Positions 1-9,287 are shown, counted from the first letter of the stretch. The stretch is DNA of 64,000 nt from Microbacterium testaceum StLB037 (GCF_000202635.1 NC_015125.1:1612001-1676000), one strand, 5' to 3'. Numbers and translations are program-made. Notes: generated by a model not told the origin, from the letters alone.

Positions 1-195
1 GGCTTGGGGCGCGCGAGGCCAGTGCGCCGATCGCACTTCGCTGAGATCACGCCTGCGATGGCACATTGGATATTGACCCAATTGATGATGATCACGCCGC
101 GGTGAGCCTTTCGCTCGGTTGCCCTACAGTGCAGAACGTCGCTGGCCGCCTCAATCGACAGGGATGGCTTGGCCGTGCACGGAACGGACTCCGGC

Positions 196-209
196 GTTTC
201 ACGTGAAAC
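196..209. other. parS centromere site 1
   Basis: Perfect 14-bp palindrome GTTTCACGTGAAAC, identical to the core of the bacterial ParB-binding parS consensus, with an A at the 3' flank. First of three copies within 1.2 kb upstream of parA. Confidence 0.93.
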
Positions 210-638
210 ATCGGGGTGTGAGCCTGGCTCATCCGAGTGCCGAAACCGTGGCTCCATGCGATCCGCTGCACACTCCCACGTTTGGAATGCGCACCCGCCC
301 GCCAGGCGCTCTCTCGTCGCGAGTTAGCCGTCGCGGTCTCCGTGCAATGGTCTGGCGTTGACCCGCGGCGCCTCACCCGAGCGCGAGGTGGGGTGACACG
401 GTGCGCTCGGCGTCGTCGAGTCCACTAGTCGTGGTGTGGACTGAGGGGAGTGTCCGCGGGGGTCTCAAGAGATCCTCGACGCACCGGCCTACTCGGACAC
501 GGGTGTCGCTTGGGGTAGTGCCGGCTTTGGACCAAGCGTGGGTGCCCCGCCCCAAATGGTCGCATCTAGCTCTACGGCGCTCTGGGCCCAAGGAACACCG
601 TCTGGTGACGGAAAGCGGAGGGTGAGCGAGCAGGACAT

Positions 639-652
639 GTTTCACGTGAAAC
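639..652. other. parS centromere site 2
   Basis: Perfect GTTTCACGTGAAAC palindrome, preceded by T as in the 16-bp consensus. It lies 443 bp after site 1 in non-coding DNA. Confidence 0.93.
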
Positions 653-982
653 GGAAGAGAGATGTGCCGAGCGCGGGGCAGGTAGGAACGACTGTGGGCG
701 GCCCTGGTGGTGTTCTGATCGGGAGCGGGCACGTCACGGCATCGCGCGACCGACCGCTCGTTCGCTGACATGCAGGGGCCGAAGGTGGACCGGATCAGGA
801 GCGTCGAAGAGGCGCAACGAGATGGCGCGATGATGATCCGGACGCGAGCCAGAACGCATCGACACATCCACACGACGGGAATGGCTCCGCGGAGGGTGGG
901 TCAGCGTGTCCCGATCGCCGCCATCCAGTACGTCGTTCCCATCAATGGAGCCGGAGCAGCACCACGGTAGACCGCTGCCGCG

Positions 983-1062
983 GCGGTGCGGCGGTGCGGC
1001 GGTGCGGCGGTGCGGCGGTGCGGCGGTGCGGCGGTGCGGGGATGCGGGGATGCGGGGATGCC
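983..1062. repeat. 8-bp tandem repeat array
   Basis: Seven perfect head-to-tail copies of GCGGTGCG (983-1038) followed by almost three copies of the variant GGGATGCG (1039-1062). The unit is not a multiple of three and no gene spans it, so it looks like non-coding slippage DNA. It lies between parS sites 2 and 3. Confidence 0.9.
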
Positions 1063-1264
1063 CGGCTGCGGCCAACCCCCCTCAGGTTCAGATCGACGAA
1101 GGAGCGTTCCGAGTTGCATTCCTCCAATGAGTTCAGAATCGATCCCACGGCTCGCCCCGGCCGTCGAACGAGACAGGCTCGCGCTCCTGCGGCGCGACGT
1201 CAACGAGCGAGGCGTCACGGGCTCGGCGATGGTGAAGCACGCAATCGGGTAGCGCATTCTCACC

Positions 1265-1294
1265 TCACCTACCCTCCCCTCACCTACCCTCCCC
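1265..1294. repeat. duplicated 15-mer before parA
   Basis: Two perfect contiguous copies of TCACCTACCCTCCCC, about 80 bp before the parA start. No function can be assigned from sequence. Confidence 0.85.
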
Positions 1295-1368
1295 ACAGGG
1301 CATACGCGTCGGACGTCCGCGCCACCTCGCGGGTAGACTGGGCGAGTTCGGCGACGGCAAGGGAGAAC

Positions 1369-1382
1369 GTTTCACGTGAAAC
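1369..1382. other. parS centromere site 3, overlapping the parA start
   Basis: Perfect GTTTCACGTGAAAC. The GTG at 1376-1378 inside the palindrome is the only plausible parA start, so the centromere site and translation start coincide. ParB bound here would be placed to repress or modulate parAB. Confidence 0.93.
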
Positions 1383-2293
1383 AGTCCGACGAGACGCCAT
1401 CGTCATCCTCGTTCTTCGACTCCCCTATCGCGCGCGAGATCGCTGACCTCTCCGCGCGACGCCGTGCGCTTGAAGCCGTGAAGGTCGAACTATCTGGGCG
1501 AACGCGGGTCTTCACCGTTTCGAATCAGAAGGGCGGCGTTGGTAAGACCACGACGGCCGTGAACATCGCCGCCGCGCTGGCCTCTGTCGGCGCGCGCGTT
1601 CTGGTGATCGATCTCGACCCGCAGGGCAATGCATCCACCGCTCTCGGTGTCGCGCACAACGCGGAAACGGCGAGCATCTACGACGTCCTGATCAACGAAG
1701 TGCCCCTCGCGGACATCGTGCAGACGAGCCCGGAATCCTCCGACCTCCTCTGCGCGCCGAGCACGATCCACCTCGCGGGAGCTGAGATCGAACTCGTGTC
1801 GCAAGTCGCCCGTGAGCACCGGCTTCGCGGTGCACTACGCGACTACCTCGCCATCGAGGGTAACCATCTCGACTTCGTCATCATCGACTGTCCCCCGTCG
1901 CTGGGCCTCCTCACGATCAACGCCTTCACCGCAGCCGACGAGGTTCTCATTCCCATCCAGTGCGAGTACTACGCGCTGGAGGGTCTGAGTCAGCTCCTGG
2001 GAAGCGTGCAGATGATCCAGAAGCACCTGAACCCGACGCTCCATGTCTCCACCATTCTTCTCACGATGTATGACGGGCGTACGCGTCTCGCGCAGCAGGT
2101 CGCCGACGAAGTTCGCTCGCACTTCACCGACGAAGTACTGAATACGGTGATCCCGCGCTCCGTGCGTGTTTCTGAGGCACCGAGCTTCGGCCAGACCGTG
2201 ATCGCGTACGATGGCCAGTCAGCGGGCGCCATTGCCTACCGCGAGGCAGCGGTCGAGATCGTCAACCGCGACACCACGACGAAGGGCTCCTGA
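1376..2293 (+). CDS. parA: chromosome partition ATPase ParA
   Basis: ParA/Soj drives segregation of the origin region together with ParB and parS. The 305-residue protein has the deviant Walker A motif KGGVGKTTT at residues 52-60, then DLDPQGNAS and the DCPPSLG element of the SIMIBI ATPase fold. A roughly 40-residue N-terminal extension precedes the ATPase core. The start is GTG, and it lies inside a parS palindrome, so there is no Shine-Dalgarno at the usual distance. The stop and the parB start share one base (TGATG), indicating translational coupling. Family, motif and neighbours agree, so identification is secure; only the exact N-terminus could move. Confidence 0.96.
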   Translation: MKQSDETPSSSSFFDSPIAREIADLSARRRALEAVKVELSGRTRVFTVSNQKGGVGKTTTAVNIAAALASVGARVLVIDLDPQGNASTALGVAHNAETASIYDVLINEVPLADIVQTSPESSDLLCAPSTIHLAGAEIELVSQVAREHRLRGALRDYLAIEGNHLDFVIIDCPPSLGLLTINAFTAADEVLIPIQCEYYALEGLSQLLGSVQMIQKHLNPTLHVSTILLTMYDGRTRLAQQVADEVRSHFTDEVLNTVIPRSVRVSEAPSFGQTVIAYDGQSAGAIAYREAAVEIVNRDTTTKGS

Positions 2294-3264
2294 TGGCAAA
2301 GAGGACCGGACTCGGGCGCGGTATCGGCGCCCTGATCCCCACGGCTGAAGCGTCCGAAGCGCGTCCGGTCGACGTGTTCTTCCCTGGTGCCCCGACGAAG
2401 GCACCGGTCGCAGCGGAGTCGGATACGGGTGCCACGCCCCCCGCAGACGATCTCGTGTCGGTTCCGGGTGCTCGCCTTGTCCACATCGACCCGAAGTCGA
2501 TCGTCCCGAACCCTCGGCAGCCCCGTACACACTTCGACCCCGAGGACTTGGCGGAGCTGGTGCACTCCGTGCGCGAGTTCGGTGTTCTGCAGCCGGTGGT
2601 CGTTCGCGACAAGGGTGATGGCACCTACGAGCTCATCATGGGCGAGCGTCGCACGCGCGCATCGCGTGAGGCCGGTCTCGAGTCCATCCCCGCCGTCGTT
2701 CGCGAGACGGACGACGAGTACCTCCTGCGCGACGCTCTCCTCGAGAACCTCCACCGTTCGCAGCTCAACCCTCTTGAGGAGGCGTCGGCTTACCAGCAGC
2801 TCCTCGAGGATTTCGGTATCACCCAGGAGGAGCTTGCGACGCGGATCGGACGCTCCCGACCTCAGATCAGCAACACCATCCGCCTTCTGAAGCTGCCCGT
2901 GCCGGTACAGCAGCGCGTCGCTGCCGGCGTCCTGAGCGCGGGCCACGCACGCGCCATCCTCTCTCTCGAAGACCCGAAAGAGATGCAGAAGCTCGCGGAC
3001 AAGATCGTCAACGAGGATCTCTCGGTCCGCGCGGCGGAGGCCGCGGCCAAGATGCCCGGGGTCTCCCCCGCGCGTCAGAAACCCAAGGCCGGCTCGCGCC
3101 GCTCTGGCCTCGACGATGTCGCCGAGCGTCTGGGCGACCGCCTCGACACCAAGGTCCGCGTATCGTTGACGGCTAAAAAAGGCCAGATCAGCATCGATTT
3201 CGCCACGATTCAGGACCTGAATCGCATCCTCTCCGCTCTGGGCGAAGAAGGCTACACAGGCTGA
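2293..3264 (+). CDS. parB: centromere-binding CTPase ParB
   Basis: ParB loads at parS and slides as a CTP-dependent clamp, forming the partition complex moved by ParA. The 323-residue protein opens with the typical KRTGLGRGIGALIP segment that contacts ParA. The ParB/Srx CTP-binding domain follows (about 60-150) with the GERRTRAS motif at 117-124, then a helix-turn-helix region around 175-205 (QEELATRIGRSRPQIS), and a C-terminal dimerisation domain after a basic linker. The ATG overlaps the parA stop by one base. Nothing is missing compared with the family. Confidence 0.97.
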   Translation: MAKRTGLGRGIGALIPTAEASEARPVDVFFPGAPTKAPVAAESDTGATPPADDLVSVPGARLVHIDPKSIVPNPRQPRTHFDPEDLAELVHSVREFGVLQPVVVRDKGDGTYELIMGERRTRASREAGLESIPAVVRETDDEYLLRDALLENLHRSQLNPLEEASAYQQLLEDFGITQEELATRIGRSRPQISNTIRLLKLPVPVQQRVAAGVLSAGHARAILSLEDPKEMQKLADKIVNEDLSVRAAEAAAKMPGVSPARQKPKAGSRRSGLDDVAERLGDRLDTKVRVSLTAKKGQISIDFATIQDLNRILSALGEEGYTG

Positions 3265-3294
3265 CGTCGAGGCCCCGGTGTCGTTGGTCCCGCG

Positions 3295-3300
3295 TACCCT
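3295..3300 (+). promoter_or_regulatory. -10 box of leaderless promoter
   Basis: TACCCT placed exactly six bases before the GTG at 3307. It belongs to the recurrent TANNNT-N6-start pattern of this window, so transcription probably starts at or next to the start codon. Confidence 0.55.
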
Positions 3301-3306
3301 GGATGA

Positions 3307-3654
3307 GTGACCGCGAACGAACAAGACCCGCCCCGGCGGGCGAGTCTGGAACTGCTGCGGGCAGAGGCATCCGATGAACTGGCGGTGCTGATCCACGAGC
3401 GCCTGCGCGGCGGCGAAGACCCCTGGGACTTCATGGAAGACCTGCCGAGCGTGGACGAACTCGTCGTCCTGATCCTCCGCGCCGACAACATCGCCGAGAA
3501 CGGTGGGCAGCGGCCCAACCGTGCGCGCAACTATCGCGTGCTCCGTCAGATCGCTTTGGACTATCCCCCGCTCACACGCGCTGTGTGGCGCATTCTGGGT
3601 GAGGAAGAGCCTCACCGTCGCTGGGATGCCAGCGTGCGCCTCGACGCGTCCTGA
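3307..3654 (+). CDS. conserved hypothetical protein downstream of parB
   Basis: A 115-residue acidic soluble protein with no membrane segment or signal peptide. It contains mixed helices and a conserved-looking central part (EDPWDFMEDLPSVDEL) and ends in a charged tail. I do not recognise a named family. It starts at GTG 3307, 43 bp after parB, with a TACCCT box six bases upstream, so it may have its own leaderless transcript besides read-through from parAB. Its place next to parB hints at a housekeeping role, but no function can be given. Confidence 0.8.
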   Translation: MTANEQDPPRRASLELLRAEASDELAVLIHERLRGGEDPWDFMEDLPSVDELVVLILRADNIAENGGQRPNRARNYRVLRQIALDYPPLTRAVWRILGEEEPHRRWDASVRLDAS

Positions 3655-4020
3655 GCGCCTTACGCGCCGGATCGGACGGCGGGGAGAAGGGCGCGTGGGC
3701 CACCGGCCCGGCCCGCACCCTGTACGGCCCTACACCCCCGCACGACGAGCCCCGGCACGGACCGCGCCCCTGCACGACGAGCCACGGCCGGGGCCGCACG
3801 CCGGCACCACACACCGCTAGCGGTCAGACACCGCTCCTTGCACACGGTGACAAGCCAGGAGCCCGCCGGGTGCAGCTCTGTCTATCCGCCGCGCAGGGGT
3901 CGCGTTCCTCGGGCGCGGAGGGGCGGCATCCCTTCGCCTCGGGACGAGTCGAGAGCCCACCCGGAAACGACGAATCCCCGACGCCGAGGCGCCGGGGATT
4001 CGATGCGTGAGAGAGGGGAC
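3655..4020. other. GC-rich convergent spacer
   Basis: 366 bp between the rightward gene ending at 3654 and the leftward trxA. Apart from the trxA terminator at its right end it holds only a short palindrome (ACCGCTAGCGGT, 3813-3824) and a loose repeat of CACGACGAGCC. No coding potential is convincing. Confidence 0.6.
3971..4002 (-). terminator. intrinsic terminator of trxA
   Basis: Inverted repeat of about 15 bp per arm with one mismatch (CGAATCCCCG A CGCC paired with GGCG C CGGGGATTCG), 18 bp beyond the trxA stop. No clear U-tract follows, as is common in high-GC actinobacteria. Confidence 0.75.
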
Positions 4021-4344
4021 TCAGCCGATGAACGGCGCGAGGTCCTGCTCGAGCGCGTACTTCGGCTTCGCGCCGATGATGGTCGTCTTGACCTCGCCAC
4101 CCTGGAAGACCTTCATCGCGGGGATGGAGGTGATCTGGTACTTCATCGCGAGGTCGGGGTTCTCGTCCACGTTGAGCTTGAGAACGGTGATCTTGTCCGC
4201 GTTCTCGGACTGGATCTCGTCGAGCACGGGGGCGACCATGCGACACGGTCCACACCACTCAGCCCAGAAGTCCACGAGAACGGGTCCGTCGGCCTGCAGG
4301 ACGTCCTGCTCGAAGGTCGCGGAGGTCGTCGCCTTGGCGGTCAT
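4021..4344 (-). CDS. trxA: thioredoxin
   Basis: Cytosolic disulfide reductase of 107 residues, the standard length. The redox motif WCGPC is at residues 30-34, the buried aspartate follows LVDF, and the cis-proline loop is TSIPAMK. A Shine-Dalgarno-like GGAGAAAAG lies just before the ATG. It is 61 bp downstream of trxB on the same strand, so reductase and substrate are probably co-transcribed within a DUF6049-murJ-trxB-trxA group. Identification is certain. Confidence 0.97.
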   Translation of the reverse strand: MTAKATTSATFEQDVLQADGPVLVDFWAEWCGPCRMVAPVLDEIQSENADKITVLKLNVDENPDLAMKYQITSIPAMKVFQGGEVKTTIIGAKPKYALEQDLAPFIG

Positions 4345-4405
4345 GTGCTTTTCTCCTTAATGAGAGCGTCGATAGGGGAAACGCCGGTGGGCGTCAGTTT
4401 GTTCC

Positions 4406-5401
4406 TCAGACCACAGCCGCGTCGGGGAGACCCTCGATGAGGCTGTCGGCGACGGCGGGTTCGCCGGCTTCGCCACGCGCCGCGAGGAAGTGCTCGACGT
4501 CGAGGGCCGCCACGGTGCCACTGCCGGCGGCGGTGATCGCCTGACGGTAGGTGGGGTCGATCACATCGCCGGCGGCGAAGACGCCCTCGACCGACGTGCG
4601 CGACGAGCGGCCGTCGACCCAGATCGTGCCCTGGTCGGTGAGCTGCAGCTTGTCGTGGACGAGGTGGGTGCGCGGGTCGTTTCCGATGGCGACGAACAGT
4701 CCGTCGAGCGGCAGCTCGCGCGTGGTGTCGTCGACCGTGGAGCGCAGACGCACACCGCTGACCGCTTCGTCGCCGAGGATCTCGTCGACGGCGCTGTTCC
4801 AGATGAACTCGATCTTCGGGTTCGCGAACGCGCGCTCCTGCATGATCTTGGAGGCGCGGAGCGTGTCCTTGCGGTGGATGATGTACACCTTCGACGCGAA
4901 CTTGGTGAGGAAGTTGGCCTCCTCCATCGCGGAGTCACCGCCGCCCACGACGGCGATCGTGCGGTCGCGGAAGAAGAATCCGTCGCACGTGGCACACCAC
5001 GAGACGCCGTGACCCGAGAGGCGGTCCTCGCCCTCGAGGCCGAGCTTGCGGTAGGCGGAGCCGGTGGCGTAGATGACCGAGACGGCTTCTTCGACCTTGC
5101 CACTGCCCAGCGTGACCTTCTTGACGGGGCCGTCCAGCTCGAGCGAGACGACGTCGTCGTACAGCACCTGGGCGCCGAAACGCTCGGCCTGGGCCTGCAT
5201 CTTGGCCATGAGGTCGGGGCCCTGGATGCCTTCCGGGAACCCGGGGAAGTTCTCGACCTCGGTCGTGTTCATGAGGTCGCCGCCGGCTTCGACGGAGCTC
5301 GCGACGACGAGGGGCTCGAGGTTGGCTCGGGCGGCGTAGATAGCGGCCGTGTAGCCGGCAGGACCCGACCCGATGATGATGACGTGACGCACGATTGCGC
5401 C
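4406..5401 (-). CDS. trxB: thioredoxin-disulfide reductase
   Basis: NADPH-dependent flavoenzyme of 331 residues that reduces thioredoxin. Visible features: FAD-binding GSGPAGYTAAIYAAR near the N-terminus, redox centre CATC at residues 133-136, NADPH-binding GGGDSAMEEA, and the C-terminal FAD motif with GDVIDPTYRQAITAAGSG. I chose GTG 5401 because GAGGAAGG lies at a good distance upstream and the Rossmann strand starts at once (RHVIIIGSG). An in-frame ATG at 5434 would add an unlikely basic leader. A tail after the FAD motif is about 30 residues longer than in the shortest homologues. Confidence 0.96.
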   Translation of the reverse strand, partial: GAIVRHVIIIGSGPAGYTAAIYAARANLEPLVVASSVEAGGDLMNTTEVENFPGFPEGIQGPDLMAKMQAQAERFGAQVLYDDVVSLELDGPVKKVTLGSGKVEEAVSVIYATGSAYRKLGLEGEDRLSGHGVSWCATCDGFFFRDRTIAVVGGGDSAMEEANFLTKFASKVYIIHRKDTLRASKIMQERAFANPKIEFIWNSAVDEILGDEAVSGVRLRSTVDDTTRELPLDGLFVAIGNDPRTHLVHDKLQLTDQGTIWVDGRSSRTSVEGVFAAGDVIDPTYRQAITAAGSGTVAALDVEHFLAARGEAGEPAVADSLIEGLPDAAVV

Positions 5402-5466
5402 TTCCTCTCGTAGATACCGTCGGATGAAACCCATGGTAGCCGCGGGGTATTCCGCGACCGGGGGGG

Positions 5467-7086
5467 CTAGCGCTTGGGGAGGAACCGCCGACCGAGCGCG
5501 AGCGCCGGGGCGAGTTCGGGAGTGCGGAACAGAGCCAGGATGCCGATATAGACGGCGAGGACGCTTCCCCCGACGAGCGCCGACCCGAGGACACCGGTCA
5601 GGCGATCGGCGGAGAGCCACCCCTCGGGGCCGCCGCAGAGCAGGACGACGCCCCAACCCGCTGCTCCGGCCGGGATCCCGACCAGGACGAAGCGGCCCAG
5701 GGGCAGGAGCCACTCGCGGATGCCGATCCCGCCGAGACGACGGTTGAGGATCGCGGTGGCGATGATCACCTGCACGAGGCTCGACAGGGATTGGCCCAGG
5801 GCGACCGCGGCCGCGAGCTCGGTGATCGGGAGGAGTCCGGCATCCAGAGCCCAGCCCGCGCCGAGAGCGGTCAGCGCGACGAGGATGCCCTGGACGAGCG
5901 TGAAGAAGAACGGGGTACGCGTGTCGTTGTAGGCGTAGAACGTGCGCTGAATGACGAACAGCACCGCCAGCGGCAGGAGGCACACCAGGAAGCACAGGAG
6001 GACGGGGGCCGCGGCGACGGCCTCACGCGAGTCGTTCGTGAAGATGCGCGAAGCGGGTACGGACGCCGCGATGAGCGCCGCGGTGGCGGCGACGATGAAG
6101 AGGCCGAGCACTCGGATGCTGCGGATGATGTCGTCGCGCACGCGGTCGTCGCGGCCGGCCGCCGCGTGCTCGCTCAGCTGCGTGAAGTACGGGGTGCCGA
6201 TCGACAGCACGATCAGGGAGTACGGGAGCATGAAGACCAGCCACGCGTTCTGCGAGGCGAGGACGGCAGGACCGTTTCCGGATGCCTCGAAGAGCACCCG
6301 GCTCTGCACGATTCCGGCGAGCTGACCGATGATCACCATGAGGAATGTCCACCCGGCCAGCCGCCCGATGTGTCTAAGGCCCACACCGCGCCACTGGAAG
6401 TCGGGGCGCAACTGCAGTCCCGCGCGCCGCCAGAACACGAGCAGGACGATGGTCTGCAGCACGATGCCGCCGGTCGCGACTCCCCCGAGGAGCGCGATCA
6501 TGGCGGGTGTCCACTGATCGACAGCGGTGTTCGGGCCGCCGAAGATCAGCAGGAACACGCCGAAGCCGATGAGAGAGACGACGTTGTTCACGATCGGAGC
6601 CCAGGTGTACGGTCCGAAGACCTTCCGGGCGTTCAGGACCTCGCCGAGCAGCGAGTACAGACCGTAGAAGAAGATCTGCGGGAGGCACCAGTACGCGAAA
6701 GCCGTGGCGAGGGCGATCTGTTCGGGAGCCGCCGTCGCGGGTGTGTAGAGCCCCACGATCCACGGAGCGGCGATCATCGCCAGGGCCGTGGCGATGAGCA
6801 GGATGACCGTGCCGAGCGTGAAGAGCTTCGAGATGAACGCGCGGCCGCCGTCGGAGTGGGAAGCCGCTTTGACGATCTGCGGCACGATCACCGCGGTCAG
6901 CACGCCCGTCGAGATGATCGCGTAGATGGCGTTCGGCAGCGAGTTGGCCAGACCGAACGCGTCGCCCGCGTAGCTCTGCACGGATCCGACGATCGCGACC
7001 AGAACGACCTGGCGGAGGAGACCGCTGAGGCGGGAGACGACGGTACCCGCCCCGATGAGCACGCTGGCCCGTCCGATACTGCTCAC
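5467..7086 (-). CDS. murJ: lipid II flippase MurJ (MviN family)
   Basis: Membrane protein of 539 residues that moves the peptidoglycan precursor lipid II across the cytoplasmic membrane. Many hydrophobic helices alternate with short loops, as in the 14-helix MurJ fold, starting with the family signature (TVVSRLSGLLRQV). Its 539 residues make it a compact form: mycobacterial homologues often carry large C-terminal extensions, which are absent here. It starts at GTG 7086, whose GTGA overlaps the stop of the DUF6049 gene by four bases. trxB follows 65 bp downstream. Essential for cell-wall synthesis in most bacteria. Confidence 0.94.
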   Translation of the reverse strand: MSSIGRASVLIGAGTVVSRLSGLLRQVVLVAIVGSVQSYAGDAFGLANSLPNAIYAIISTGVLTAVIVPQIVKAASHSDGGRAFISKLFTLGTVILLIATALAMIAAPWIVGLYTPATAAPEQIALATAFAYWCLPQIFFYGLYSLLGEVLNARKVFGPYTWAPIVNNVVSLIGFGVFLLIFGGPNTAVDQWTPAMIALLGGVATGGIVLQTIVLLVFWRRAGLQLRPDFQWRGVGLRHIGRLAGWTFLMVIIGQLAGIVQSRVLFEASGNGPAVLASQNAWLVFMLPYSLIVLSIGTPYFTQLSEHAAAGRDDRVRDDIIRSIRVLGLFIVAATAALIAASVPASRIFTNDSREAVAAAPVLLCFLVCLLPLAVLFVIQRTFYAYNDTRTPFFFTLVQGILVALTALGAGWALDAGLLPITELAAAVALGQSLSSLVQVIIATAILNRRLGGIGIREWLLPLGRFVLVGIPAGAAGWGVVLLCGGPEGWLSADRLTGVLGSALVGGSVLAVYIGILALFRTPELAPALALGRRFLPKR

Positions 7087-9287
7087 GGGCGGTTCTCCTC
7101 GGGGATGGTGGCGGCGGGCTCGTGTGCGACGTCATCGCCTTCGGCGGGTGCGCGGCCGTCGGCCGGTTCGTTCTCGGCGAGCGATTCCGGCTCCTCGGCG
7201 CCGGAGGCCACGCGCCGTCGGCGGGCCAGAGTACGGATGACACCCACGCTCAGGAACACGATCACGAGCGCGATGACCACGACGAGGCCTATGCTCTCCC
7301 ACTCGGCGCGCACCTCGACGTCGACGACCTGCGGCTCGCCGACCGGCTCACCGGTGGGGCTGTAGAGCTGAAGCCCGACGCTGACCTCGCCGTTGGCCAG
7401 TCGCGCTTCGACGGGGACCTCGACGCGCGTGTTGGCCGAGGCCTGAGCCTCTACCGGGGTGCGATCCTGCACCCTCAGCCGCGCGTCGTCGGGTCGCACC
7501 GCGAGCACGACGGAGACCGGCCAGGGCAGGTCGTTGCGCACCCACGGCCGCAGCGGAGCGCTCGAGCTGACGAGCCGGAAATCGGACGACAGGATGCCGA
7601 CGGAGTTCAGGGTCGTCTGCGTCGCGGCCCGGTGGTCGGAGACGGCCGTGCGGGCGGCATCCCCGGTCCACGACACGCTCAAGACCTGCAGGACCTCGGC
7701 GCGCTCGCGGCCGGTGAGGAGTTCCGGTTGGTCGAGGATCGTCGCGAAACGGTCGATGACCTGCTCGTCGGCGGTGAGGTTGCTCACGTCGTCGACGCGC
7801 GCGGTGTCGACCGAGGCGTCGACGAGGGAGATCTCGGATGCCGGCTGCCCCGCGATCGCGTCGAGGGTCGTTCCGCTGAAACCCGGGGCGGTCGTGACGG
7901 CCGTCATGGTGGCGCGCAGGCTCCCGCGCGAGCGGTCCGTGCCGCGGTCGAGGACCGCGAGGATCGGTCGGTCGGCGCTCGCCGTCCGAGCGAACGTGAG
8001 GTAGCCGAGAGCCGAGGCGAGGTCGGATCCGCGGCGGGTCGTGTCGTTCTCCCCGGCTGCGCGGGTGAGGGCCGCCGAGACCTCGCTGTCGTACACGGGC
8101 GTCGACACTCCCCCGACGCTCGCGTTCGCGGGCACGGACTCCCCCGCGCCCGCGACGGTGCTCGAGGGGACGAGGACCCGCGCCGGGGCGTCGGCCGTGC
8201 CCAGGGCGCCGAGAGCCGCCACCGTGTCCGCGCCCGCGGAGCCGGACGCGGGCCAGTACACCGACGAGGTGGCCGCGCCGATATCGAGGAGGCTCTTCAT
8301 ATCGGGCAGGGTGGGCTGCCCGGCTGTCGGGGACGGGTTCGGTGAGGGGCTCGCGATCGCGGGCGGCTGCGCGAAGTCGCTCGCGGTCATGTACGAATCG
8401 AGCGAGGTCGGGGTGAGGGGCGTCGCGAGTCCGGACCGCAATTGAGACGCCAGGTCGGCGTCGCCGAACTGCAGGGCGAAGCGCTCGTTGGGCAGGGACA
8501 GGAGGCGCTGCAGCCACGCGACGGCCGTGGGCGGTGCGGAAGAGCCGAGAGCGCGGATCGCCGCCGGAATCGCCGGATCGACGGCGAGCGTCGCCGGGGT
8601 GCCGTCGACGGCGTCGAGCTGGGCGGAGAGGGGGCCGTCGACCGCCGTGAGGTCGGCGAGCTCGTTGGCCGTCAGGAGGCCCCGCGTCATCGGGGCGGCG
8701 GTGACGGGGACCACGATTCCGAGAGGAGTGGGCGCCGCGCCGTCGGCGACGACCACGACGACGCTGAGGGCGGAGAGTCCGTCGTCGGTGCGGGCGAGGA
8801 GCGGGTAGACGCCGGCCGCTCGACCGGCCACCGCGGGGTCGGTCGCGGGCACGCTGAACGCCGCCGTCGACTGCGCGCCGGCGGGGGTGGCATCCAGGGT
8901 CCCGACCGCGACCTGCTGAAGCGTCACGCCCGACGCGTCGCCGTCCAGCCACCGCGTGAGGGCGGCGTCGTCGGCGAGGGCCTGCGCGCCGATCGAGAGG
9001 GTGACGGATGCCGCGGGCAGGGGATTGTTGCCGGTGGGGTTCGCGCGGGACGCCGTGGCGGTGAGGGCGTCTCCGGATCGGAGGATGCCGTTGGCCGAGG
9101 GCGCCGTGGAGAGGACGGGGTTCGCGGCTGCCGGGGAAGACGACGGTGTGGGCGTCGGGTCGGCGACGGCCGCGGCCGGGGCGGCCAGACCGAACGCCAG
9201 GACGCTTGCGGCGAGGGTCGCCAGCAGCCGGCGCGTGAGAGGGCGCCGCAGCACGGGTGAGCCAGAGGGCTGGGAGGTCACGGTCAT
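7083..9287 (-). CDS. DUF6049 family secreted/membrane-anchored protein
   Basis: A 734-residue exported protein. After a short basic N-terminus comes a signal peptide (hydrophobic LLATLAASVLAFGLAAPAAA), then a long Pro/Thr/Ser- and Ala-rich extracellular region. A single transmembrane helix lies near the C-terminus (about residue 675) with a basic RRRR stop-transfer and an acidic cytoplasmic tail. This layout and position directly before murJ fit the actinobacterial DUF6049 family, whose function is unknown. A link to cell-envelope growth is an inference from the four-base coupling to murJ. Start chosen at ATG 9287 because it puts the signal peptide at the right distance; the open frame continues upstream without coding character. 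Confidence 0.85.
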   Translation of the reverse strand: MTVTSQPSGSPVLRRPLTRRLLATLAASVLAFGLAAPAAAVADPTPTPSSSPAAANPVLSTAPSANGILRSGDALTATASRANPTGNNPLPAASVTLSIGAQALADDAALTRWLDGDASGVTLQQVAVGTLDATPAGAQSTAAFSVPATDPAVAGRAAGVYPLLARTDDGLSALSVVVVVADGAAPTPLGIVVPVTAAPMTRGLLTANELADLTAVDGPLSAQLDAVDGTPATLAVDPAIPAAIRALGSSAPPTAVAWLQRLLSLPNERFALQFGDADLASQLRSGLATPLTPTSLDSYMTASDFAQPPAIASPSPNPSPTAGQPTLPDMKSLLDIGAATSSVYWPASGSAGADTVAALGALGTADAPARVLVPSSTVAGAGESVPANASVGGVSTPVYDSEVSAALTRAAGENDTTRRGSDLASALGYLTFARTASADRPILAVLDRGTDRSRGSLRATMTAVTTAPGFSGTTLDAIAGQPASEISLVDASVDTARVDDVSNLTADEQVIDRFATILDQPELLTGRERAEVLQVLSVSWTGDAARTAVSDHRAATQTTLNSVGILSSDFRLVSSSAPLRPWVRNDLPWPVSVVLAVRPDDARLRVQDRTPVEAQASANTRVEVPVEARLANGEVSVGLQLYSPTGEPVGEPQVVDVEVRAEWESIGLVVVIALVIVFLSVGVIRTLARRRRVASGAEEPESLAENEPADGRAPAEGDDVAHEPAATIPEENRP

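Larger units (their letters stand above)
1..1375. other. parS-bearing intergenic region, no gene seen
   Basis: About 1.4 kb without a convincing gene. Open frames here are short, arginine-rich and look like GC-rich noise on both strands. The stretch holds two perfect parS sites and the first half of a third, an 8-bp tandem array and a duplicated 15-mer. In related actinobacteria rsmG usually lies just before parA, but I could not recognise its end at the left edge. A TAGACT box near 1335 is a possible parA promoter element. Confidence 0.6.

Noticed and set aside
92..873. Possible small genes in the parS region
   Set aside because: Frames on both strands overlap each other and parS sites, lack ribosome sites and show arginine-rich noise composition.
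2236..3615. 459-codon minus-strand frame antisense to parB
   Set aside because: Exact shadow of parB and the next gene; no start context or recognisable domain.
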